From Desulfatibacillum sp. (GTDB lineage: Bacteria; Desulfobacterota; Desulfobacteria; Desulfobacterales; SpSt-501): a stretch of 36,437 nucleotides of DNA. The position numbers were made by a program, and so were the translations under genes. The notes beneath the pieces were generated by a model, which worked only from the letters and a program-made list of their open reading frames with translations, had not been told where the DNA came from and did not search any database. The stretch lies in contig DYEU01000031.1 in the NCBI GenBank assembly GCA_020725555.1, forward strand, positions 116,761 through 153,197, in the 5' to 3' direction. Shown piece by piece: positions 1 through 7,930 of the stretch; position 1 is the stretch's first letter, and each line of letters opens with the position of its first letter.

Positions 1-26
1 TTTTTCAAGAAATCCCGCCGTTTCAT
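1..26 (-). CDS. dctP: TRAP transporter substrate-binding protein DctP, N-terminal fragment
   Basis: Only the first eight codons are inside the window. They read MKRRDFLK on the minus strand, preceded by a good GAGGAGG ribosome binding site. A start followed at once by RRDFLK is a typical twin-arginine signal and is common at the N-terminus of periplasmic solute receptors of TRAP transporters. The gene lies 71 bases downstream of dctM in the same direction, where the third component of the transporter is expected. The product would therefore be a Tat-exported receptor that hands a carboxylate-type substrate to DctQM. The assignment rests on context and the signal motif; the body of the gene is not visible. 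Confidence 0.6.
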
Positions 27-97
27 GCTGCCTCCTCATCGTGAAGGGGTTGAAGGGAGCGGCCGTGCCGACCGCTTGCGGAGGGCGGCGCGGCCGC

Positions 98-1423
98 TCA
101 GGGACCGAAGACCACCCGCGGCAGCCAGGTCGCAAGCGGCTGGTAGAAGATGACGATCACCAGGCCCACGAGCTGGCAGGCCACGAAGGGCACGATCCCG
201 CGGTAGATATGGCCGGTGGTCACCTCCGGGGGGGTGACCGCTTTCAGGTAAAAGAGCGAAAAGCCGAAGGGCGGCGTGAGAAACGAGGTCTGCAGATTGA
301 CCCCCAGGATCACGCAGAACCAGAGCGGGTCGAAGCCGAACTCGATCAGGATGGGCGCGAGCACGGGGACGTAGATGAAGACGATCTCGATGAAGTCGAG
401 AAAGAAGCCGAGGAAGAAGATGAGCCCCATCACGATCGCGAGCACGGCGTCCTTCGAGTACTGCTCGGCGATGCCGCCCAGCATGCTCCGCACCAGCGTG
501 TCGCCGCCCAGGCCGCGGAAGACGAGCCCCACGGCGGCCGCCCCGCAGAGGATGATGAAGACCATGCAGGTGAGCCGCAGGGTGGAGATCATCGTCTCCT
601 CGAGCAGCTTGCGGCTGAGGCGGCGGTTGAGGGCGGTGAGGGCGATCGCGCCCACGGCGCCCACGGCGGCGGCCTCGGTGGGCGAGGCGACCCCGGCGAA
701 CATCGAGCCCAGGACGGCGAGGATCAGCACGACCGGCGGGATGAGCGCCCGGAGCACGCGGCGGAAGATCTCGCGGCCGCCGAGGGCCGCAAGTTCCTCC
801 TTGGGGATGGGTGGGGCGAGCTGCGGCCGGACTATGCTCACGGCGGCGATGTAGGCGATGAAGATCACCACCAGGAGCAGGCCCGGGAAGACGGCGCCGA
901 TGAAGACGTCGCCCACGGGGACGCCGATGATGTCGCCGATCAGCACGAGGACGATGCTCGGCGGGATGATCTGGCCGAGGGTCCCCGAGGCGGCGACGGT
1001 GCCGGTGGCGAGCTCCTTGCTGTAGCCGCGGCGGATCATGGTCGGCACCGAGAGGAGCCCCATGGTGACGACGGTCGCCCCGACGATGCCGGTCGTCGCC
1101 CCCAGCAGGGCCCCCACGACCACGACCGAGATCGCCAGCCCGCCGCGGATCCGGCCCAGGCAGAGCGCCATGGTGTCGAGCAGCTCCTCGGCGAGCCCCG
1201 AGCGCTCGAGCATGACCCCCATGAAGACGAAGAGCGGGACGGCCATCAGGGTGATGTTCGTCATCACCCCCCAGATGCGCAGCGGCAGGAGGTTGAAGAA
1301 GCCGAACCCGAAGTGGGTCACGCCGAAGAGGAAGGCCGTGCCGAGCAGGGTGAAGGCGACGGGAAAGCCCGTCATGAGAAGCACGCTCATGGCGAGGAAC
1401 ATCCAGGCGGCCGAGTAGTCCAT
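98..1423 (-). CDS. dctM: TRAP transporter large permease DctM
   Basis: This 441-residue protein is hydrophobic throughout, with about a dozen membrane segments, and matches the usual length of the DctM subunit. Conserved DctM stretches are visible, such as GATTGIVGATVVTMG and SGTLGQIIPPSI. DctM is the ion-coupled membrane channel that, with DctQ, takes a substrate from the periplasmic receptor into the cell. The start follows dctQ by two bases, and its ribosome binding site (GAGGAGGG) lies inside the end of dctQ, so the two are translationally coupled. The substrate cannot be told from the sequence; organic or hydroxy acids are usual for the family. Confidence 0.93.
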   Translation of the reverse strand: MDYSAAWMFLAMSVLLMTGFPVAFTLLGTAFLFGVTHFGFGFFNLLPLRIWGVMTNITLMAVPLFVFMGVMLERSGLAEELLDTMALCLGRIRGGLAISVVVVGALLGATTGIVGATVVTMGLLSVPTMIRRGYSKELATGTVAASGTLGQIIPPSIVLVLIGDIIGVPVGDVFIGAVFPGLLLVVIFIAYIAAVSIVRPQLAPPIPKEELAALGGREIFRRVLRALIPPVVLILAVLGSMFAGVASPTEAAAVGAVGAIALTALNRRLSRKLLEETMISTLRLTCMVFIILCGAAAVGLVFRGLGGDTLVRSMLGGIAEQYSKDAVLAIVMGLIFFLGFFLDFIEIVFIYVPVLAPILIEFGFDPLWFCVILGVNLQTSFLTPPFGFSLFYLKAVTPPEVTTGHIYRGIVPFVACQLVGLVIVIFYQPLATWLPRVVFGP

Positions 1424-1425
1424 GG

Positions 1426-1956
1426 TCAGCCCTCCTCACCGCCCCGCCGGGGCACGCCCAGGATCTCCAGCAGGCTGCGGATGCCGAGGGAGACCCCCTG
1501 GAGCAGAAGGAGGCTGAAGCCGAGCGGGATGAAGCCCTTCACGATGAAGCGGTAGGGGATGCCGCCGGGGTCCGGCGAGCCCTCGCCGACCTGGAAGGCG
1601 CGCAGCATGAAGTGCCAGGAGGTGGCGACGACGAGGATGCACCCCGGGATGAGGAAGAACACCACCCCCAGGAGATTGGTCCAGGCGCGCCCCCGGGGGC
1701 CGAAGCGCTGGTAGAGGATGTCCACGCGCACGTGCCCGTCGGCAAGCAGCGTGTAGCCCGCACCCACAAGGAAGATGAAGGCGAAGGTGTGCCACTCGAG
1801 CTCCTGGGTGAGGACGAAGCTCGTCTTGAAGGCGTAGCGCATGACGACGTCCACGAAGACGACCAGGACGAGCCCGAAGGTCACCCAGGAGGCCGCCTTG
1901 CCGACGGCGCCGTTCAGCCGGTCGATCAGGGCCGCCAGGCCCAGAAGCCGTTTCAT
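1426..1956 (-). CDS. dctQ: TRAP transporter small permease DctQ
   Basis: This 176-residue membrane protein has four hydrophobic segments and the size and layout of the small TRAP permease. It contains the helix WHTFAFIFLVGAGYTLLADG, followed by HVRVDILYQRF, the typical 'DGHVRVD' region of DctQ. It forms the membrane complex with DctM and is the first gene of the operon dctQ-dctM-dctP. A weak Shine-Dalgarno sequence (GAGGCGG) precedes the ATG. The operon promoter is probably the sigma-70-like site at 2026-2054, which gives a leader of about 60 bases. Confidence 0.9.
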   Translation of the reverse strand: MKRLLGLAALIDRLNGAVGKAASWVTFGLVLVVFVDVVMRYAFKTSFVLTQELEWHTFAFIFLVGAGYTLLADGHVRVDILYQRFGPRGRAWTNLLGVVFFLIPGCILVVATSWHFMLRAFQVGEGSPDPGGIPYRFIVKGFIPLGFSLLLLQGVSLGIRSLLEILGVPRRGGEEG

Positions 1957-2013
1957 TGCCGCCTCACCGGCTCCGCGGGCGGGGGGGAGCCCACCGTGTG
2001 GGATGCAATGCCG

Positions 2014-2085
2014 AAACGCGCAGGCGTTTTAGTGAAATCCGAAGCTTGAGTCAAGCAAATAAACGCCCTTCCGCTTGCTAAACGC
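2014..2085. promoter_or_regulatory. Cluster of four AAACGC motifs in the dct/acs divergent region
   Basis: AAACGC occurs at 2014-2019, inverted as GCGTTT at 2024-2029, and again at 2061-2066 and 2080-2085. The first two form an inverted repeat with a four-base centre just downstream of the dct start point. The last two are part of a longer direct repeat, TAAACGCCC, at 2060-2068 and 2079-2087, spaced 19 bases apart. GCTTGA-G-TCAAGC (2044-2056) is a further small palindrome over the -35 box. This looks like an operator region, but the regulator is unknown. Confidence 0.4.
2026..2054 (-). promoter_or_regulatory. Candidate sigma-70 promoter of the dctQMP operon
   Basis: On the minus strand the sequence reads TTGACT (2054-2049), a 17-base spacer, then TAAAAC (2031-2026). 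Both boxes are close to consensus in an otherwise GC-rich region. Transcription would start near 2019, about 60 bases before the dctQ ATG. Confidence 0.55.
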
Positions 2086-2138
2086 CCCGGATTCCTTGTA
2101 TGGGGGATTCAGGGCCGCCGCACGGTCCCCGTCCTTCC

Positions 2139-2143
2139 GGAGG
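2139..2143 (+). promoter_or_regulatory. Ribosome binding site that fixes the start of the CoA-transferase/GNAT gene
   Basis: GGAGG lies six bases before the ATG at 2150 and touches the ATG at 2144. Spacing therefore supports the 2150 start over the longer readings that begin at 2075 or 2144. Confidence 0.6.
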
Positions 2144-2149
2144 ATGCCC

Positions 2150-4033
2150 ATGGCCGACTTTTCCCACTGGGCGGACCGCTATGCCGCCAACCGCTGCAGC
2201 GCCGCCGAGGCGATCGCCCGGATCCGTCCCGGGACCCGGGTCTTCATCGGCTCCTCCTGCGGCGAGCCCCAGCATCTTCTCCGCGCCCTCGCCGAGGCCG
2301 CCGACTCCCTGAAGGACATCGAGATCGTGCGGCTCTTCAACCTGGAGACGACCCCGCTCACGCTGATCGCCAACAAGACGGGCGGAACGGCGCTCAACAT
2401 CCGCTCCTTCTACGCGGGCTCGGCCCGGAGCGCGACGATCGCGCGCAACCAGCGCTTCCTCACCCCGGTCAACCTCTCCGCCGTGCCGCGGCTTTTCCGC
2501 AGCCGGCTTCTCCCCGTGCACACGGCCCTGATCCAGGTCTCCCCGCCCGACGACTTCGGCTGGATGAGCCTGGGCATCTCCGTCGACATCACGCTCGCCG
2601 CGGCCGAGTCGGCCGACCTGGTGATCGCCCAGGTCAACCCGCGCATGCCCCGGGTGCTCGGCCGCAGCTTCCTCCACGTGAACCAGGTCGACCTCTTCGT
2701 CGAGCACAAGGAGCCGCTGCTCAGCGTGGGGGAGGCCCCCCCGCTCGAGGCCGCCCGCGGGATCGCCCGGCTCATCTCCTCGCGCCTCGTCGAGGACGGC
2801 TCCACGATCGCCATCGGCCTCGGGGCGACGAGCGAGGCGGTGCTGCTCGCCCTCTCCGGCAAAAACGACCTCGGGGTGCACACGCAGTACCTGACCGCGG
2901 ACATGATGCACCTCTTCGCGCGCGGGGTGATCACCAACCGCAAGAAGGGCTTCAACGAGGGCAAGATGGTCGCCTCGAGCGCGATCGGCGGCGAGGCCTT
3001 CTACGAGTTCCTCGACGACAACCCGGCGATCGAGTTCCACCCCTCCGACTACGTGAACGACCCCGCCGTGATCGCCCGCCACCACCGCATGGTGGCGATG
3101 AGCGTTGCCATGGCGGTCGACCTGACCGGGCAGGTCGCGGCCGACGCGCTGCCCCACAACCAGTTCTCCGGCGTGACCGGGGTGCTCGATTTCATCCGCG
3201 GGGCGAGCCTCTCGCCGGGGGGCAAGTCGATCCTGATGATGCCCTCGACCGACCGGCAGGGGAAGAAGAGCCGCATCGTGCCGCTGCTGCGGGACACGGC
3301 GGTCGTGGTCCCCCGCAGCGACGTCCAGCTCGTGGTCACCGAGTACGGGGCGGTGAACCTCTTCGGCAAGAGCTTCCAGGAGCGGGCCCTGGGGCTGATC
3401 AGCATCGCGCACCCCGATTTCCGCGACGAGCTCTTCTTCCAGGCGAAGAAACTGGGCCTCCTCGGCGGGGAGCGCACCCTCCACGAGACGCTCCACGGCG
3501 TCTACCCCGTGCACCTCGAGGAGACGGTCGAGCTCCACGGGGAGACGATCACCATCCGGCCGGCGAAGCCGGTGGACGCCCGGCGCATCCAGGAGCATTT
3601 CTACGCCCTCGACCCCGAGGACGTGGTGGCCCGCTTTTTCCACGAGCGGCGCAGCTTCGACCGCGAGGAGGCCGAGGAGGCCGCCCAGGTCGACTACGTG
3701 AGGGACCTGACGATGCTCGCCGTGGTGGGCGAGTTCGGCTTCGGCCGCGTGGTCGGGGTGGGGGAGTACCTCCTCGACCCCGCGAGCAATTACGCCGAGA
3801 TCGCCTTCTCCATCCACCGCCCTTACCAGCGCCTCGGCCTAGGCCGCCTGCTCCTGCGGAAGCTCGAGGCCGCGGCGCGCGAACACGGGATCGCGGGCTT
3901 CTACGCCTACACCGCGGCCTCCAACACGGGGATGATCCGGCTCTTCCAGAGCCTGCCCTGCCGGGTCACCACCGCCATCGAGGGCGACATGGTCACGCTG
4001 CGCGCCCACTTCAAGGAGCCCGCCTCGCCCTGA
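2150..4033 (+). CDS. Acetyl-CoA hydrolase/transferase fused to a GNAT acetyltransferase
   Basis: This 627-residue fusion has two parts. Residues 1 to about 450 match the acetyl-CoA hydrolase/CoA-transferase family (4-hydroxybutyrate and acetate CoA-transferases), with IGLGATSEAVLLAL, GVITNRKKGFNEGK and PHNQFSGVTGVLDFIRGA. Residues about 465-627 form a GNAT domain that begins ITIRPAKPVDARRIQEHFY, like the acetyltransferase part of protein acetylase Pat, and has the acetyl-CoA loop QRLGLGRLLL. Such fusions are known in other bacteria. The position where the family carries its catalytic Glu (HTE) reads HTQ here (Gln246), so CoA transfer may be altered or lost. It lies 37 bases upstream of acsV and is probably in the same operon, linking it to acetyl-CoA and acetate turnover. 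The substrates are unknown. The start was chosen on the Shine-Dalgarno spacing. Confidence 0.85.
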   Translation: MADFSHWADRYAANRCSAAEAIARIRPGTRVFIGSSCGEPQHLLRALAEAADSLKDIEIVRLFNLETTPLTLIANKTGGTALNIRSFYAGSARSATIARNQRFLTPVNLSAVPRLFRSRLLPVHTALIQVSPPDDFGWMSLGISVDITLAAAESADLVIAQVNPRMPRVLGRSFLHVNQVDLFVEHKEPLLSVGEAPPLEAARGIARLISSRLVEDGSTIAIGLGATSEAVLLALSGKNDLGVHTQYLTADMMHLFARGVITNRKKGFNEGKMVASSAIGGEAFYEFLDDNPAIEFHPSDYVNDPAVIARHHRMVAMSVAMAVDLTGQVAADALPHNQFSGVTGVLDFIRGASLSPGGKSILMMPSTDRQGKKSRIVPLLRDTAVVVPRSDVQLVVTEYGAVNLFGKSFQERALGLISIAHPDFRDELFFQAKKLGLLGGERTLHETLHGVYPVHLEETVELHGETITIRPAKPVDARRIQEHFYALDPEDVVARFFHERRSFDREEAEEAAQVDYVRDLTMLAVVGEFGFGRVVGVGEYLLDPASNYAEIAFSIHRPYQRLGLGRLLLRKLEAAAREHGIAGFYAYTAASNTGMIRLFQSLPCRVTTAIEGDMVTLRAHFKEPASP

Positions 4034-4070
4034 GGCGCAGGCCCGTCGAGAAAGGAGGATCCCCCGGCGC

Positions 4071-6026
4071 ATGGGCTGCCGCGTCACGTTTCTGCCGCAC
4101 AAGGTCAGCGTCGAGGTCCCCCCGGGCACCCCGATCCTGCAGGCCGCGCTCGAGGCCCGCGTCCACATCAACGCCTCCTGCGGGGGCGAGGGGCTCTGCG
4201 GCAAGTGCCGGGTCCTCGTCGAATCCGGCCCGGTGGAGGGGGGGGGCTCCGCCTCCTTGAGCGCCGAGGAGGTCGGCCGGGGCTTCCGGCTCGCCTGCCA
4301 GGCCGCCGTCGCCGGCGACTGCCGCGTGCGCGTCCCGGTCGAGTCGGCGCTCGACGCCGGGGTCCTCGCCCGGCGGCTTCCGCCGCGGCGCACGGCGCGC
4401 ATGCAGCGCTTCGATTTCGAGGAGCTGAAGGAAAAGGGCCTTTTCCTCGCGCCGGTCGAGAAGATCTTCCTCGAGATCCCGCCGCCCACGGCGCAGGACA
4501 ACCGGCCGGATCTCAGCCGGCTGATCGGCCACCTGACGCAGCGGCACGGCGAGCACCGCCTCGAGGTGGACCTCCCCGTGATCCGCAAGCTGCCCGCCGT
4601 CCTGCGCGAGGCCGGCTTCCGCGTCACGGCGACCCTGGTCCGGCCCGTGCGCGAGGACGGGCGCACGCGCCTGATCCAGGTGCAGCCCGGCGACACCTCG
4701 CGCCGCCTCTACGCGGTCGCGGTCGACATCGGCACGACCACGGTGTGCGGCGAGCTCATCGACCTCGCCGACGGCAGGACGCTGGCCGAGCACGCCGACT
4801 TCAACGCCCAGATCAGCTACGGCGAGGACGTGATCACGCGCATCGTCTACGCCGAGAAGCCCGGCGGGCTCGAGCGCATGCAGGAGGTCGTCGTCGGCAC
4901 CCTGAACGCCGTGTTGAAGAAGCTGCTGCGGCGCGCGGGGGTCGACCCCGAGGACATCGCCACGATCGCGCTCGCCGGCAACACGACCATGACCCAGCTC
5001 CTGCTGCGCGTCGACCCCCGGCCGCTCAGGCGCGCCCCCTACGTGCCCGCGGCCTCGATCTACCCGCCCTTCAAGGCGCGCGAGCTGGGGCTCAAGCTGG
5101 GGGAGCACGTCACCGCGCTCGTCTACCCCTGCGTCTCGAGCTACGTGGGCGGGGACATCGTCGCCGGGGTCATGGGCTCCGGGCTCTACCGCTCCGAGGC
5201 GCTCACCCTCTTTCTCGACGTCGGCACCAACGCCGAGATCGTGATCGGCAACCGCGACTGGCTCGTCTGCGCGGCCTGCTCGGCCGGGCCGGCCTTCGAG
5301 GGCGGCGGCATCCGCTTCGGCATGCGGGCCGCGCGCGGGGCGATCGAGGAGTTCGCGATCGACCCGGCCACCCTCGAGCCGATGATCGTCACCATCGGCC
5401 GGGTGCGGCCGAAGGGGATCTGCGGCTCGGGGCTGATCAGCGCGGCCGCGGCCCTCTTCGAAACCGGGGTGATCGACAGCCGCGGCCGCTTCGACCCGGC
5501 GCTCCGCTCCCCGCGCATCCGCGAGGCCGAGGGCTGCCGCGAGTACGTCCTCGCCTGGAGGGAGCAAACCCAGATCGACCGCGACATCACCCTCTCGGAG
5601 ATCGACCTCGAGAACCTGATCCGCGCCAAGGGGGCGATCTACAGCGGCTGCATGACGCTGCTCACCGAGGTGGGGCTGCGCATCGAGGACATCGAGCGGA
5701 TCATCCTCGCCGGCGGCTTCGGCAGCTACATCGATCTCGAGAAGGCGATGACGATCGGGCTGCTCCCCGAGATCGACCCCGACCGCGTCACCTACCTCGG
5801 CAACGGGTCGCTGTTGGGGGCCAAGATGGCCTCGCTCACCAACCGCGTCCGCCGCGACGTGGTCGCGGTCGTGCGGCGCATGACGAACTTCGAATTGTCC
5901 GAAACCGCCTCCTACATGGACAACTACATCGCCGCGCTCTTTCTGCCGCACACGGACATCGAGCGCTTTCCCCGATTGAAGGCCCGCCTAGCGGAGCGCC
6001 GCGGCGCGGCCCGGCGGGCCCCCTGA
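4071..6026 (+). CDS. acsV: Corrinoid iron-sulfur protein reductive activator (RACo/AcsV type)
   Basis: This 651-residue protein has an N-terminal [2Fe-2S] ferredoxin domain with Cys37, Cys43, Cys46 and Cys76 (CGGEGLCGKC and RLACQ). After a linker comes a C-terminal ASKHA ATPase domain. Its phosphate loop is VDIGTTTVCGEL (Asp219), followed by LFLDVGTNAEIVIGN, GGGIRFGMRAARGAIE and LAGGFGSYIDLEKAM. This is the layout of RACo, which uses ATP to drive an electron onto inactive Co(II) corrinoid and return it to Co(I). The neighbours acsD, acsB, acsC and acsE show that the target is the corrinoid iron-sulfur protein of the Wood-Ljungdahl pathway rather than a methylamine or O-demethylase corrinoid protein. 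Its ribosome binding site AAAGGAGG lies 12 bases upstream, rather far. Confidence 0.9.
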   Translation: MGCRVTFLPHKVSVEVPPGTPILQAALEARVHINASCGGEGLCGKCRVLVESGPVEGGGSASLSAEEVGRGFRLACQAAVAGDCRVRVPVESALDAGVLARRLPPRRTARMQRFDFEELKEKGLFLAPVEKIFLEIPPPTAQDNRPDLSRLIGHLTQRHGEHRLEVDLPVIRKLPAVLREAGFRVTATLVRPVREDGRTRLIQVQPGDTSRRLYAVAVDIGTTTVCGELIDLADGRTLAEHADFNAQISYGEDVITRIVYAEKPGGLERMQEVVVGTLNAVLKKLLRRAGVDPEDIATIALAGNTTMTQLLLRVDPRPLRRAPYVPAASIYPPFKARELGLKLGEHVTALVYPCVSSYVGGDIVAGVMGSGLYRSEALTLFLDVGTNAEIVIGNRDWLVCAACSAGPAFEGGGIRFGMRAARGAIEEFAIDPATLEPMIVTIGRVRPKGICGSGLISAAAALFETGVIDSRGRFDPALRSPRIREAEGCREYVLAWREQTQIDRDITLSEIDLENLIRAKGAIYSGCMTLLTEVGLRIEDIERIILAGGFGSYIDLEKAMTIGLLPEIDPDRVTYLGNGSLLGAKMASLTNRVRRDVVAVVRRMTNFELSETASYMDNYIAALFLPHTDIERFPRLKARLAERRGAARRAP

Positions 6027-6046
6027 TACGGGCCGCACTTCCGGAC

Positions 6047-6075
6047 TTGACAACGGGACTCCCCTTCCTTTAAAG
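6047..6075 (+). promoter_or_regulatory. Candidate internal promoter ahead of acsD
   Basis: TTGACA (6047-6052), a 17-base spacer and TTAAAG (6070-6075) lie in the 205-base gap between acsV and acsD. The -10 box sits inside an inverted repeat: CCCCTT (6061-6066) and AAGGGG (6073-6078), with CCTTTAAAGG (6067-6076) at its core as a perfect palindrome. A regulator bound there could block the polymerase. No terminator-like T-run follows, so this looks like a promoter/operator rather than the end of acsV. Confidence 0.5.
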
Positions 6076-6142
6076 GGGTAGCCTTACACACCGATTTTGC
6101 GGTCGTTTTTTCCTCCGGGGATCCTGAAGCGGAAAAGTTGAC

Positions 6143-6174
6143 TTCACCGAGGGCGGTTCCCATCGACCGGTGAA
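6143..6174. promoter_or_regulatory. Inverted repeat in the acsD leader
   Basis: TTCACCG (6143-6149) and CGGTGAA (6168-6174) form a seven-base inverted repeat with an 18-base loop. It would lie in the leader RNA made from the candidate promoter at 6047. No known riboswitch fold was recognised. Confidence 0.3.
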
Positions 6175-6220
6175 CCCACGAAGGGGAGAGGTCCGTCAAG
6201 CGAACCGGTGCTTAGGCAAA

Positions 6221-6226
6221 AGGAGG
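6221..6226 (+). promoter_or_regulatory. Ribosome binding site indicating a TTG start for acsD
   Basis: AGGAGG, preceded by a run of A, ends five bases before TTG at 6232. The in-frame GTG at 6208 lies upstream of this site, and translation from there would read through the site itself. TTG is therefore the likely start. Confidence 0.65.
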
Positions 6227-6231
6227 GAACG

Positions 6232-7854
6232 TTGGGCTGGCAATTTTACAAGGAATCCTACAGCGGGCGGATCAGGGAGATCGCGCTGGGGGACGGCCCG
6301 AAGGCCGTCACCGTCGGCGGCGAGAGCTGTTACCCCTTTTACCAGTTCGAAGGCCGGATGCCTCATGCCCCGGCCGTGGCCATGGAGGTCTGGGACATGG
6401 AGCCGGAGGACTGGCCGGCGGCCGCCTTGGCCCCCTTCCGGGGGGTCCTCTCCGACCCGGGGGCCTGGGCGCGCAAATGCGTCGAGGAGTACGGCGCCGA
6501 GCTGATCGCGGTCCAGCTCAAGAGCATCGACCCCAACGGCCGCAACGCCCCCGCCGAGGAGGCCGTCCGGACGGTCAAGAAGGTGCGCGCCGCGGTCGAG
6601 GTGCCGCTGATCGTCTGGGGCTGCGCCAACGTCGAGAAGGACGAAGCGGTCCTCAAGAAGATCGCCGAGGAGTGCCAGGGGATGAACCTGGTGCTCGGCC
6701 CGGTCGAGGACAAGAACCACAAGGGCATCGGCGCCGCGGCCATGGGCTTCGGCCACTTCGTCATCGCCTCCTCGCCGATCGACGTGAACCTCGCCAAGCA
6801 GATCAACATCCTGCTCGAAAACCTGGGCGTCCCCCCGCAGCGGATGCTGATCGACCCGACGACCGGCGGCTTGGGCTACGGCCTGGAGTACACCTACTCC
6901 GTCATGGAGCGCATCCGCATGGCCGCCCTCGCCCAGGGCGACGACAAGCTGCAGCTGCCGATCGTGAACAACGTCGGCAACGAGGTCTGGAAGAGCAAGG
7001 AGGCGAAGCTCGCGGCCGAAGACGCCCCCACCCTGGGGGACCCCGAGCGCCGGGCGATCCTCATGGAGACCACGGCCGCCGTGGCCTACCTGATGGCCGG
7101 ATCCGACATCCTCATCCTGCGCCACCCCGAGTCGGTGCGGCTGGTCAAGAGCTACATCGGGCTGATCCTGAAAGGCGGCGACGCCCGCCAGGTCGCCCCG
7201 ATCGAAAAGCGCCTGCCCGCGGTGAGCGTGGACTTCGCGGCGCTCGCCCCTTCGCCCAACCTGGCGATCGCCGAGGAAAAGGAAAAGAAGCCGGCCGCCG
7301 AGGCGAAGGCCCCGCCGCCCCCGCCGAAGGCCGCGGCCGCCCCCGCCGCGGAGGCGAAGCCCGCGGCGCCCGCAGCGCCGCCCGCCGCCGCCGCGCCGCA
7401 GGCCGCGCCGGCCGCCCCCGCCGCGGACGATGCCGCGCGGCGCGCCCGCGAGGAGGCGGAGGCCCGGGCGAAGGCCGAGGCCGAGGCCAAAGCCAAAGCG
7501 GAAGCCGAGGCCAAGGCGAAGGCCGAGGCGGAGGCCAGGGCGAAGGCCGAGGCGGAGGCCAGGGCGAAGGCCGAGGCGGAGGCCAAGGCGAAAGCGGAGG
7601 CCGAGGCCAAAGCGAAGGCCGAGGCGGAGGCCAAGGCCAAGCTCGAGGGCGAGCTCGACCGCATCCGCCAGCAGCGGGCCAAAGAGCGCGAAGCGCGCGC
7701 CGCCGCGCAGGCGGGCGAGCGGCCGGCCGAGGCCCCAACGAAACCCCGGATCGAACCCCCGGCCCGGGGCCCGAAGGCCCCGGCGGTCGAGCCGCAGACC
7801 GTGGTCGAGCGGCTGATCGAGAACCTCACCTGGATCCACCGCCGCAACCGGTAG
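6232..7854 (+). CDS. acsD: Corrinoid iron-sulfur protein small subunit (AcsD) with long repeat extension
   Basis: Residues 1 to about 345 are the TIM-barrel small (delta) subunit of the corrinoid iron-sulfur protein, with [31 protein letters not shown] and [16 protein letters not shown]. With AcsC it carries the methyl group from methyl-THF to the A-cluster of AcsB. The family's usual length is about 310-350 residues, but this protein has 540. After the core come a Pro/Ala linker (about 346-402), an alternating Ala/charged helix built from seven octads of the form (K/R)AKAEAEA plus a degenerate one (412-475), and a C-terminal tail ending [18 protein letters not shown]. The extension is in frame and runs on without a stop, so it is part of the protein. 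It may act as a stiff spacer or docking arm; that is inference. The start is TTG by ribosome binding site. Confidence 0.9.
   Translation: MGWQFYKESYSGRIREIALGDGPKAVTVGGESCYPFYQFEGRMPHAPAVAMEVWDMEPEDWPAAALAPFRGVLSDPGAWARKCVEEYGAELIAVQLKSIDPNGRNAPAEEAVRTVKKVRAAVEVPLIVWGCANVEKDEAVLKKIAEECQGMNLVLGPVEDKNHKGIGAAAMGFGHFVIASSPIDVNLAKQINILLENLGVPPQRMLIDPTTGGLGYGLEYTYSVMERIRMAALAQGDDKLQLPIVNNVGNEVWKSKEAKLAAEDAPTLGDPERRAILMETTAAVAYLMAGSDILILRHPESVRLVKSYIGLILKGGDARQVAPIEKRLPAVSVDFAALAPSPNLAIAEEKEKKPAAEAKAPPPPPKAAAAPAAEAKPAAPAAPPAAAAPQAAPAAPAADDAARRAREEAEARAKAEAEAKAKAEAEAKAKAEAEARAKAEAEARAKAEAEAKAKAEAEAKAKAEAEAKAKLEGELDRIRQQRAKEREARAAAQAGERPAEAPTKPRIEPPARGPKAPAVEPQTVVERLIENLTWIHRRNR
7465..7656 (+). repeat. 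24-bp tandem repeat coding for Ala/Lys/Glu octads in acsD
   Basis: Seven in-frame 24-base units start at 7465, 7489, 7513, 7537, 7561, 7585 and 7609. Each encodes (K/R)AKAEAEA. An eighth, degenerate unit (KAKLEGEL) runs to 7656. Third codon positions vary between units while the peptide is kept, which suggests selection at protein level. The copy number could change by slippage. Confidence 0.9.
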
Positions 7855-7930
7855 GCCGCCGCGGCCGGGGCGGGGATCCGCGCGGGACGAAACGACATCG
7901 TTCATATCCTCAACGAAGGAGGAACACTTC

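Noticed and set aside
6081-6115. Possible terminator after acsV ending in TTTTTT
   Set aside because: The only stem before the T-run is four base pairs (ACCG/CGGT). That is too weak to call, and the surrounding features fit a promoter and leader better.
6138-6166. Second TTGACT -35 box ahead of acsD
   Set aside because: No acceptable -10 box lies 16-18 bases downstream (CATCGA).
6079-6231. A cobalamin riboswitch in the acsD leader
   Set aside because: It was considered because corrinoid genes follow, but no B12-box-like sequence or matching multi-stem layout was seen, and the leader is too short.
7465-7656. The 24-base repeats as a CRISPR or iteron array
   Set aside because: There are no spacers, the repeats are directly joined, and they code in frame for a regular peptide within acsD.
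7145-7738. Trp/Pro/Arg-rich repetitive antisense frame over the acsD repeat
   Set aside because: It only mirrors the 24-base repeat of acsD on the other strand.
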